From NCBI GenBank assembly GCA_945875635.1, contig CAMCLD010000012.1, forward strand, positions 1 through 50,113: a stretch of DNA of 50,113 nt, read 5' to 3'. Below, piece after piece: positions 44,101 through 50,113 of this stretch (position 1 is the stretch's first letter; each line of letters opens with the position of its first letter). This stretch comes from an uncultured Prevotella sp. (lineage in GTDB: Bacteria > Bacteroidota > Bacteroidia > Bacteroidales > Bacteroidaceae). The notes under the pieces are model-generated. The model was not told the DNA's origin. It made no database searches and was given only the letters and a program-made list of their open reading frames with translations. Position numbers and translations under genes: made by a program.

Positions 44101-45855
44101 TATGATGCAGCACTTCGATTCGTGAACGACTACTTTACACTTGATTTCCGCAAGTTCATCAATCAGTATTTCAAAGAAGAACGTCGGGCGCAGATTGATC
44201 AGAATATCACTCCTGCCAAATACAACAAACTCTTCGGTGAACTCTCCAACCGCCAATGTGAGATTATCGATGACAAAGAGTCGAAATATATCGTGGTGGC
44301 AGCAGGGCCTGGTAGTGGCAAAACGAGAGTCTTGGTTCACAAACTTGCCTCTCTCTTGCTGTTAGAAGACGTGAAGCATGAGCAGTTATTGATGCTTACT
44401 TTCTCAAGAGCAGCTGCTACCGAATTCAAAAAACGACTTATTGATTTAGTTGGCAACGCTGCACACTATGTGGAGATTAAGACCTTCCACTCTTATAGTT
44501 TTGACCTTATCGGTAAACAAGGAAATCTGGATGAGGCAAAAGATGTGGTAAGACGTGCTGCAGAGATGATAGAAAATGGTGAGGTGGAAGCATCGAAAAT
44601 AGCTAAGAGCGTTCTAGTCATTGATGAGGCTCAAGATATGGGACAGGATGATTTCCGTTTGGTTCAGGCTCTGATGCGGCAGAATGAAGAAATGCGAGTC
44701 ATTGCAGTGGGTGATGATGACCAAAATATCTATGGTTTCCGTGGTTCTGACTCACGATATATGCAATCGATAGTGGAGCAAGAAGGTGCAAAGTTGTACG
44801 AGATGACAGATAACTATAGGTCTGCGAAAGCTGTAGTTGATTGTGCCAATCGCTTTGTACAGTGCATTCCTGGTCGCTTGAAACGTACAACCATTCAATC
44901 TGCCACAAGAGAAGATGGTAAAGTAATGACATTGAAATCACTCCTTGATACAGAAATAAATGTACAAGGAAGTACTGCGATTCTTACCCGCACCAACGAA
45001 GAGACAATGCAGGTAGCCTACGAACTAGAGCAACGAGGCTTACATGCTACTGTTGCTCAGTCGATGGGAGGATTCCGCTTTGGCAATCTTGCTGAAGTCC
45101 GTTATTTCCTAAAACAACTTGGCAGGAACGAAATATCCATATCAAAAGAAAAGTGGTTGAAAGCGAAACAACGGACACTCGAAACATACGCTTCAAGCAC
45201 TTGTCTGAGCGTCATAAAGCATTTCTTTGCTGATTTTGAAGCTACTCGCCAAGTATTTTATCACAGTGATTTGCGAGAGTTTATCTTCGAGTCGAATATC
45301 GAAGATTTCATCGCAGCTGATGACCAATCGGTGTTTGTAAGTACAATCCATAAGGCAAAAGGACGTGAATTCGATACCGTTTATCTCTTGTCACCTGTAC
45401 CAGGCAGTAGGGACATCAATGATATGCGATCCTATTATGTAGGTCTCACTCGGGCAAAACGGAACCTGTATCTGGTAACCAATCCTCCCACAGAGTATTC
45501 TTCTATATCAATTGCATTAAACATGCATGATGTTATCCTTAATTTCTTCAAGGGAAGAAAGGACATTGTGCTTCGTTTAAGAAGTGGTGATAACCTGCAA
45601 TACAAGGACGGATATTTGCTGAATGAGCAAAGTATCAACATCATTGCGCTATCTGCGTCTGGAAAAGACAAACTAAAGGCATGGACTGATAAGGGCTATG
45701 AAGTTACGAGTGCAAAAGTGAGCTATACTTTGGCATGGAAACCTCAAGACTCTGAAACAGAATATGCAGTTTGTTTGGCAAATGTAGTCTTGTCTAAAAT
45801 AACAGAAGATAGGAGAAACAATAACACCTTTAATTCGGATAATAAATATTTATAA
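41122..45855 (+). CDS. DnaQ-like exonuclease / RecQ helicase / UvrD-type helicase fusion
   Basis: This 1577-residue protein joins three DNA-processing modules. Residues 1-120 look like a DEDD exonuclease (FIDTE with Asp6/Glu8, NFDLKY with Asp56, and Asp104 or Asp110). A Cys cluster follows (C230-x3-C234-x2-C237-x2-C240). Residues 255-640 are a RecQ helicase: FPTGGGKSLTFQLPAL near 286, VIDEAHCFSAWGHDFR near 387, QEAGRAGRD near 576. A RecQ C-terminal-like linker leads to an SF1A helicase: AAGPGSGKTRVL near 1061, VIDEAQDMGQDD near 1166, GDDDQNIYGFRGSD near 1196, STIHKAKGREFDTVYLL near 1405, YVGLTRAKRNLYLV near 1438. It is first in a four-gene operon, with a five-base gap to the next gene. Probable role: DNA end processing in repair or defence. 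Confidence 0.92.
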   Translation: MIAFIDTEVNPQTKKVADYGAVREDGAVLHSHSKADFDAFVSKCDTLCGHNIINFDLKYTSLRGNPTIVDTLLLSPLLFPKRPYHHLVKDDKLQVDELNNPVNDSMKARDLLNDEMAAWNQLTDNRKEIYYYLLNETQEFGGFFKYIGYSPNVNWISSFFSSQLDWKQLILKEYEGKVCSHADFKTLVKQYPVELAYCLAVIGADDIFSITPAWVIRNYPQVVNVMNMMCNTSCGDCEYCHQRLDAHYGLKEFFGYDEFRIFDGVPMQQQAVESAIRGESLLTIFPTGGGKSLTFQLPALMAGRNTHGLTVVISPLQSLMKDQVDNLAARGISDAVTINGLLDPIERATAIEQVADGTANLLYIAPEMLRSKTIERLLMGRHVVRFVIDEAHCFSAWGHDFRVDYLYIGDFIRQLQEKKQSEQSIPVSCFTATAKQKVISDICDYFRAKLGLELKVFAANSERKNLRYSVLHADTADEKYNLLRSLILGHKCSSIVYVSRTRRTRELAQHLVNDGIRALPFNGKMEAAEKVKNQNAFMSGEAQVIVATSAFGMGVDKKDVGLVVHYNISDSLENYVQEAGRAGRDPQMQAECFVLYADSDLDKHFILLNQTKLSISEIQQVWKAIKDLTAKRDKVSCSPLDIARQAGWGEDVEDIETRVKAAIAALEDAEFIQRGSNSPHVFATGIAVKNMDEARRKLTISSLFDEQSREEAARIIKSLISARATVEGRGAEAESRIDYLADILGMSKATVIRNINLMRQDGLLADTRDMQAWISKSTSQRNLDIILKLELFLLQRFGGEAQRINYKELNEEAQKAGLTYSNVKRLRMLLHFLSLKGYIHKQEHSFSDSVSVRLQASQEVTKARFERRMDICRFITDTLNVSRDPNKEMTLVNFSIVELLQQYISSRQESMFADQEKPTIADIEEALLYLTKTELMKIEGGFIVIYNTMQIGRIADRRTRYGKEQYRLLDEFYKQRIRQIHIVGEYANLMVRDYDAALRFVNDYFTLDFRKFINQYFKEERRAQIDQNITPAKYNKLFGELSNRQCEIIDDKESKYIVVAAGPGSGKTRVLVHKLASLLLLEDVKHEQLLMLTFSRAAATEFKKRLIDLVGNAAHYVEIKTFHSYSFDLIGKQGNLDEAKDVVRRAAEMIENGEVEASKIAKSVLVIDEAQDMGQDDFRLVQALMRQNEEMRVIAVGDDDQNIYGFRGSDSRYMQSIVEQEGAKLYEMTDNYRSAKAVVDCANRFVQCIPGRLKRTTIQSATREDGKVMTLKSLLDTEINVQGSTAILTRTNEETMQVAYELEQRGLHATVAQSMGGFRFGNLAEVRYFLKQLGRNEISISKEKWLKAKQRTLETYASSTCLSVIKHFFADFEATRQVFYHSDLREFIFESNIEDFIAADDQSVFVSTIHKAKGREFDTVYLLSPVPGSRDINDMRSYYVGLTRAKRNLYLVTNPPTEYSSISIALNMHDVILNFFKGRKDIVLRLRSGDNLQYKDGYLLNEQSINIIALSASGKDKLKAWTDKGYEVTSAKVSYTLAWKPQDSETEYAVCLANVVLSKITEDRRNNNTFNSDNKYL

Positions 45856-45860
45856 AAGAT

Positions 45861-48641
45861 ATGGAATCGCTGTTCTTAACAAACTATTCAGAGCAAACAT
45901 TCTTGGACAAAATTAAAAATAGTCTGAGAACGTGTCAGTCATTTTGCTTTTCAGTTAGTTTCATAAAAAGAGCAGGTCTCGTTTTACTATCGCAAGATAT
46001 TAAGGCAGCCATTGAACGCGGTGTGAAAGGAAAGCTGATAACGACAATCTATCAAAACTTTACGGATGTTGAGTCTTTGAAATTCTTTTTGGATTTGGCT
46101 AATCATCCTAACTTTGAGTGTCATCTAGATTATGATTGTTTCTACGATGAAAAAAACTACGAAAAGTATGGCTTCCATTCAAAAGGGTATTTATTTGATT
46201 ATGGTGTAGAATCGGAGTTGATTATTGGTTCTTCAAACATCACGAGGTTTGCACTGCTGAAGAATATAGAGTGGGATATGATGCTTAGAGTCTCCAATGA
46301 CGATGAAACTCTTCTGAAAGCCAAAGAGGAATTTGATATTCTGTGGGAGAAAACCCTGCCGTTGGATATTGCTTTGATTAACAAATATGCCCAACGACTG
46401 AATTTCGCTATTGAACGTTGGGATATGGATTATAACTTAGCTTCACACGAGATTAAGCCCAACTTTATGCAAAGAAAGGCCCTGCGTGAACTGAATCGTT
46501 ATAGAGCGATGGGACAAGACAAAGCACTCGTTGTTGCAGCTACGGGCAGTGGTAAAACATATCTGGCAGCCTTTGATGCGTTGAATTTCTCACCAGAGCA
46601 TCTTTTGTATATTGTCCATGAAGGTTCAATACTTAAACGTTCTCTCTCTACATTCCAAACTGTATTCGGTGGAGATGTTTTCATGGGCGAATACACTGGC
46701 GAGCATAAGGAATTGGACGCATCGTTCCTATTCTCAACGAACGTTTCGATGTGTAGGTCATTGGAATTGTTTGACAAGAAACAGTTCGACTATATCATCA
46801 TTGACGAATGTCATCATGCCGCCGCTGATTCCTACAAGAAAATCATTGACTACTTTGAACCAGAGTTTTTGCTAGGCTTGACGGCTACGCCTGAACGTAT
46901 GGACAATCAGGATGTCTATGAATTATTTGGAAATAATGTGCCGTATGAACTGAGATTGCGTGATGCTTTGGTTAATGAGCTGATTGTTCCATTTAAATAT
47001 TATGGCATACGTGACGACCGAGTGGACTTCTCCAAAGAAAACGAGCGTAGGATGATTTCACAGTTTGTAACTGAGGACCATTGTGAGTTTGTTGTGGAGC
47101 ATATCGAGAAGCATCGTGTACCCAACCAAAAACTTAAGGCACTGGCTTTCTGTAAGACGGTATCACATGCAAAGATGATGGCCGAGGCCCTAGAACCATT
47201 TTATAAAACTGCATATCTGACGGGCAAGAATGATACAGGAGAACGCGTAAGAGCTTACGAAGATTTACAGAGTGACAGAGAAGGCACTTTGGAGGTGCTT
47301 TGTGCTGTTGATATTCTTAATGAGGGTGTTGATATTCCAGGTGTGAATATGGTATTGTTCTTGCGCCCCACAGAGTCTTCAACCATCTTTATTCAGCAGT
47401 TGGGTCGTGGATTGCGAAAGTATGACAACAAGGACTATATCCCAGTTGTGGACTTTATTGGTAACAACTATAAACGCAGCGCGCAGATTGCACTGGCTTT
47501 GGGTGGTTTGGCTCAAAAGTTTGTCATGGAAAAACGATTGCTGGTGGCATTGGTAAGGGATGATTTCAAACCTTTAGGATTAGAGCAATTTGGCGTGGAA
47601 ATCAATATTGACAGTCTATCGAAGGAAGAAATTTTGAACTATGTAGAGAACGAGAATTTCTATAGCCTCAAATACATGAAGCAAGACTACAACAACTTCA
47701 AAAAGTACATCAATTCTCCCACATATCCCAAACACATGGACTATCTGAACAGTGACAGCGCTCCAGACCTGCTAAAGTTCATGCAGATTAAGATAGGCAA
47801 CAAGAAAACGAACTCCTACTATAGTTTTTTGAAAGGCATTGAGGAAGAGAATTTGGTGGAGTTCAACGCTGAGCAAGAAAATGTCATCAACTATTTGTCA
47901 GGGCTGTTGCAACTAGTACGTCCCCATGACTATTTGATTTGCAAATTCCTGCTTGAAGGCGATAGCAGTATTAGTTTGATAGAAGAAAAGGTCAAGTATG
48001 AAGTCCAGAATTATAATGAGGTAGAATTTTTCCACGCATTGAAATATTTGGCAAAGAGCCATATAGTCATTGCTGATGGCGATACGCTCAGCTTGGGATG
48101 TGAACTAAACAATGAGTTTAATAATTATCTGGTAGATCTTCTCGAATATGGCTTAACCAAATATAAAGCTGACTATGCTAATAATACTGGAATGTTTCTT
48201 CTTTGGAACGACTACAGGTATGACCAGGTCCAGATAAAAAGGTGTATTAATCCAGGTTATACAGCTGTTGGTACTTATTATGGTGCAGAAGGTGATGTGT
48301 ATATTTTCGCTTCCATCAAAAAGGATGTTGCAGAAGGAATGGAACATCTGAACTACAAAGATAAGTTCCTCGAACCTTCAGTTTTCCAATGGGAATGTAA
48401 GGCCAACATAAGCGATGGCGAGTTGAATAAACTAAAGACGAGCAAATACACCCATTTATTTATTCGTAAAGTAGAAAGTGAAAACGGCATCACCCTACCA
48501 TTTACATACGTTGGTATTGGCCATTTGGATAATCCAAGGCAATCTCAGAATGAAGAACGTAAACGTACTTTTATCTTCGATATCCACATGGAAGAAGAGT
48601 TACCTGACTATCTACAATACGATTTTGGTTTGACAAATTAA
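45861..48641 (+). CDS. PLD nuclease - SF2 helicase - DUF3427-like protein
   Basis: Residues 1-180 form a phospholipase D-like (HKD) nuclease: FHSKGYLFDYG with His105 and Lys107, then LIIGSSNITRFAL near 121. Residues 200-560 are an SF2 DEAD/DEAH helicase: VVAATGSGKTYLAAF near 224, IIIDECHHAAADSY near 313, GLTATPERMD near 336, ILNEGVDIPGVN and FIQQLGRGLRKY near 510. The C-terminal 340 residues, ending in LPFTYVGIGHLDNPRQ, resemble DUF3427, which often follows this helicase type. Only one HKD motif is visible, so a dimer would be needed to build a full active site. The gap from the RecQ fusion is five bases and to the next gene ten, so it is one operon. Confidence 0.92.
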   Translation: MESLFLTNYSEQTFLDKIKNSLRTCQSFCFSVSFIKRAGLVLLSQDIKAAIERGVKGKLITTIYQNFTDVESLKFFLDLANHPNFECHLDYDCFYDEKNYEKYGFHSKGYLFDYGVESELIIGSSNITRFALLKNIEWDMMLRVSNDDETLLKAKEEFDILWEKTLPLDIALINKYAQRLNFAIERWDMDYNLASHEIKPNFMQRKALRELNRYRAMGQDKALVVAATGSGKTYLAAFDALNFSPEHLLYIVHEGSILKRSLSTFQTVFGGDVFMGEYTGEHKELDASFLFSTNVSMCRSLELFDKKQFDYIIIDECHHAAADSYKKIIDYFEPEFLLGLTATPERMDNQDVYELFGNNVPYELRLRDALVNELIVPFKYYGIRDDRVDFSKENERRMISQFVTEDHCEFVVEHIEKHRVPNQKLKALAFCKTVSHAKMMAEALEPFYKTAYLTGKNDTGERVRAYEDLQSDREGTLEVLCAVDILNEGVDIPGVNMVLFLRPTESSTIFIQQLGRGLRKYDNKDYIPVVDFIGNNYKRSAQIALALGGLAQKFVMEKRLLVALVRDDFKPLGLEQFGVEINIDSLSKEEILNYVENENFYSLKYMKQDYNNFKKYINSPTYPKHMDYLNSDSAPDLLKFMQIKIGNKKTNSYYSFLKGIEEENLVEFNAEQENVINYLSGLLQLVRPHDYLICKFLLEGDSSISLIEEKVKYEVQNYNEVEFFHALKYLAKSHIVIADGDTLSLGCELNNEFNNYLVDLLEYGLTKYKADYANNTGMFLLWNDYRYDQVQIKRCINPGYTAVGTYYGAEGDVYIFASIKKDVAEGMEHLNYKDKFLEPSVFQWECKANISDGELNKLKTSKYTHLFIRKVESENGITLPFTYVGIGHLDNPRQSQNEERKRTFIFDIHMEEELPDYLQYDFGLTN

Positions 48642-48651
48642 GAAAAAGACT

Positions 48652-49215
48652 ATGATTATACAATTGACATACAGACGGACTGTCAGGTTGTCGATGCGCA
48701 TCGTTAAGAATGGCGATGTGCACGTGTTTGCTCCTATCGGTATGTCAAAAGAAGAAATAGAAGCTTTTATCAGCCAGCATCAGGAATGGATTGTTGAGGC
48801 AAGAAAGAAGACAGCTGAGCGACAGAAGCAGCGAATAGACTTCTTCAATCAACTACCATTGACCACGAAGCCTCAAAAGGTAGAGGCAACGGAAAAAGTA
48901 AGAGCGTTGATTGAGCCTCTGATAGAACATTATACGGAGGTTATTGGTGTCATACCGTCCTTTATCCGTTATAAGCCGATGATATCTCGTTGGGGTATGT
49001 GCAACGTGAAAGAACGTAGCATCTGCTTTTCTACATATCTGTTGTTGCTTCCAAATTGGTGTGTCGAGCATGTCGTGGTTCACGAACTATGTCACTTGTT
49101 AGAACCTAGCCATAATGTCCGTTTCCATGCGTTGATGGACAAATACTATCCAAAGTGGAGGGACGCACGAAAGGAAACTCGCAGGATAGTGAAGGGTGAA
49201 CATGTCTGTAAATAA
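48652..49215 (+). CDS. YgjP/DUF45-type zinc metallopeptidase
   Basis: This 187-residue protein has an N-terminal beta domain (RTVRLSMRIVKNGDVHVFAPIGMSKEEIEAFISQH) and the zinc site HELCHLLEPSHNVRFHALMDKYYP near residues 143-166. There HExxH (with C before the second His) and the later His give the gluzincin-like pattern of YgjP/SprT-like proteins. The RWGMCN phrase (usually RWGSC) is a family hallmark. Members are linked to DNA-associated proteolysis or type I restriction loci. It sits 10 bases after the PLD-helicase gene in the same operon; the substrate is unknown. Confidence 0.88.
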   Translation: MIIQLTYRRTVRLSMRIVKNGDVHVFAPIGMSKEEIEAFISQHQEWIVEARKKTAERQKQRIDFFNQLPLTTKPQKVEATEKVRALIEPLIEHYTEVIGVIPSFIRYKPMISRWGMCNVKERSICFSTYLLLLPNWCVEHVVVHELCHLLEPSHNVRFHALMDKYYPKWRDARKETRRIVKGEHVCK

Positions 49216-49229
49216 TCTATTAGAGAAAT

Positions 49230-49631
49230 ATGAAACATGTTGAAGTCGTAGCAGCGATAATCCGCAAAGGTGATAAGATATTCGCTACTCAGCGAGGATA
49301 TGGCGAATGGAAGGATTGGTGGGAGTTTCCTGGCGGAAAGATGGAAGTAGGGGAGACACCAGAAGAAGCGCTCGTGAGGGAGATTCGCGAGGAGCTATCT
49401 GCAGAGATCAGCGTGGATGAGTTTCTTTGTACGGTGGAGTATGATTATCCAGCATTTCACTTAAAGATGCATTGCTATCTGTGTTCGCTGGTGACTGAGG
49501 CATTGCATCTGAATGAGCATGAGGCAGCAAAGTGGCTCACTAAGGATGAGTTGAATAGTGTAAAGTGGCTGCCTGCAGATGTGGAGTTGATATCACATTT
49601 AAGATGTCTGAAGGAAGAGAGAAGATGCTGA
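49230..49631 (+). CDS. Nudix hydrolase, MutT-like
   Basis: The 133-residue protein has an intact Nudix box (Gx5Ex7REUxEE): GKMEVGETPEEALVREIREEL near residues 38-58. It is preceded by DWWEFPGG, a phrase typical of the MutT 8-oxo-dGTP diphosphatase branch. It would hydrolyse a nucleoside-diphosphate-linked substrate. It lies 14 bases after the metallopeptidase gene and ends the operon. Whether it cleans oxidised nucleotides or handles a signal nucleotide for the system cannot be told from sequence. Confidence 0.9.
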   Translation: MKHVEVVAAIIRKGDKIFATQRGYGEWKDWWEFPGGKMEVGETPEEALVREIREELSAEISVDEFLCTVEYDYPAFHLKMHCYLCSLVTEALHLNEHEAAKWLTKDELNSVKWLPADVELISHLRCLKEERRC

Positions 49632-49797
49632 ATTGAGTAATAGAGCAGAAATCGGAAACGTTATAAGAATATAAGGCAAAAAAGCAAGAAGAAAGAGGAC
49701 GAAACTATAAAGGTTGTCGCAAATCGCGAGTCCCCCAAGAAACCTCTCTCAGTCAATATGATATTGAGAAGCTGATTGTTACAGTAAGAATCGATAT

Positions 49798-50113
49798 ATG
49801 CTGATTGGGTATAAGGATGACGAGAACGACACCCATACAAGTACCCATGCAAGTACCCGTACAAGTTCAATCGACATACAACCTTCTTCTGAGAATGTAA
49901 GGCGTTTGGTATTGGCAATCGGTAAAGAAGAAATGAGTGTGAAGAACATGATGGAGGCTGTAGGTTTGAAGAACCGTCCGAACTTTATGGATTATTCTCT
50001 CACACCAGCAATAAACGAAGGATTTGTGTGCAGGAAGTACCATGATAATCCCCATCATCCCCGTCAACGTTATTTGCTGACGTTAAAAGGATTGATGTTG
50101 TTGGACGGAAATA
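49798..50113 (+). pseudogene. Partial winged-helix C-terminal region, cut by window end
   Basis: From the ATG at 49798 the frame reads a Thr/Ser-rich stretch (THTSTHASTRTSS). Then comes a winged-helix-like domain (RRLVLAIGKEEMSVKNMMEAVGLKNRPNF, FMDYSLTPAINEGFV, HPRQRYLLTLKGLMLLDGN). This resembles the C-terminal tail of Bacteroidetes AlbA/Schlafen-type ATP-binding or Fic-type proteins, where TQVSTQV-like repeats precede a DNA-binding tail. The N-terminal enzyme domain is missing; an in-frame stop lies at 49783. It is therefore probably a truncated remnant, though a small intact regulator is possible. The 166 bases before it show no gene. Confidence 0.45.

Noticed and set aside
45861..48641. 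Assigning the PLD-helicase to the Mokosh system
   Set aside because: To my knowledge Mokosh uses an SF1-type RNA helicase; here the motor is an SF2 DECH-type helicase with a DUF3427-like tail, and the neighbours differ.

Overview
The window is a stretch of a Bacteroidales chromosome, most likely a Prevotella-type genome (Prevotellaceae). The evidence is repeated use of the Bacteroidetes promoter form (TTTG, 19-21 bases, TAnnTTTG), weak Shine-Dalgarno signals, a DUF4492-cydA-cydB operon, a ParC-like topoisomerase subunit next to a DUF3316-type gene, a type IX secretion C-terminal domain, a TonB-type outer-membrane barrel, and an ArgB of the kind found in the Bacteroides succinylated arginine pathway. 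There is no rRNA, insertion sequence, prophage or CRISPR array. Two tRNA genes are present, Leu(TAG) and Val(TAC), and neither encodes CCA.

Layout. 0-4.7 kb: ParC-like subunit, a DUF3316-type secreted protein and an S41 peptidase lipoprotein. 4.7-9.4 kb: tRNA-Leu, purB, a pseudouridine synthase with a long GGYQPRQQ-repeat tail, and asnS. 9.4-13.3 kb (minus): CvfB-type S1 protein, LolD-type ATPase, and a CPA2 antiporter with Usp-like tail. 13.4-14.4 kb: asd. 14.6-18.0 kb (minus): an operon of a secreted small protein, ABC ATPase, two permeases and a YtrA-type GntR repressor, with a perfect inverted repeat at its promoter start. 18.3-21.3 kb (minus): DUF4492-cydA-cydB. 21.4-24.0 kb: HAD phosphatase, ribF, CPBP protease. 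24.2-29.1 kb (minus): ECF sigma factor with a likely anti-sigma partner, a 22-bp tandem repeat, and a 1163-residue GLUG/Ig-like type IX secreted protein. 29.1-32.7 kb (minus): argB, tRNA-Val, yjbQ, an AmgK-RapZ fusion and a coupled 61-residue membrane protein. 32.8-36.1 kb: a candidate small RNA, groEL, groES and ndk. 36.7-39.9 kb: an outer-membrane barrel receptor and tcdA.

The intergenic regions between 30.7 and 36.7 kb carry five copies of one palindromic repeat, 75-182 bp long. Its ends are CAAGTTTCGC and GCGAAACTTG, and it has an inner pair of inverted repeats. Two copies are flanked by 7-9 bp direct repeats. One copy has its core inverted relative to its ends, and one has lost the core. 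This looks like a non-autonomous mobile or REP/MITE-like family.

From 40.2 kb to the end the content changes to an accessory, defence-like island. A MntA/HepT toxin-antitoxin pair is followed by a tightly spaced four-gene operon: (i) a 1577-residue fusion of DnaQ-like exonuclease, Cys cluster, RecQ helicase and UvrD-type helicase; (ii) a PLD-nuclease plus SF2-helicase plus DUF3427-like protein; (iii) a YgjP/DUF45 metallopeptidase; (iv) a MutT-like Nudix hydrolase. A winged-helix fragment runs off the window end. I cannot match this operon to a named defence or repair system, and it is the best candidate here for an undescribed one.
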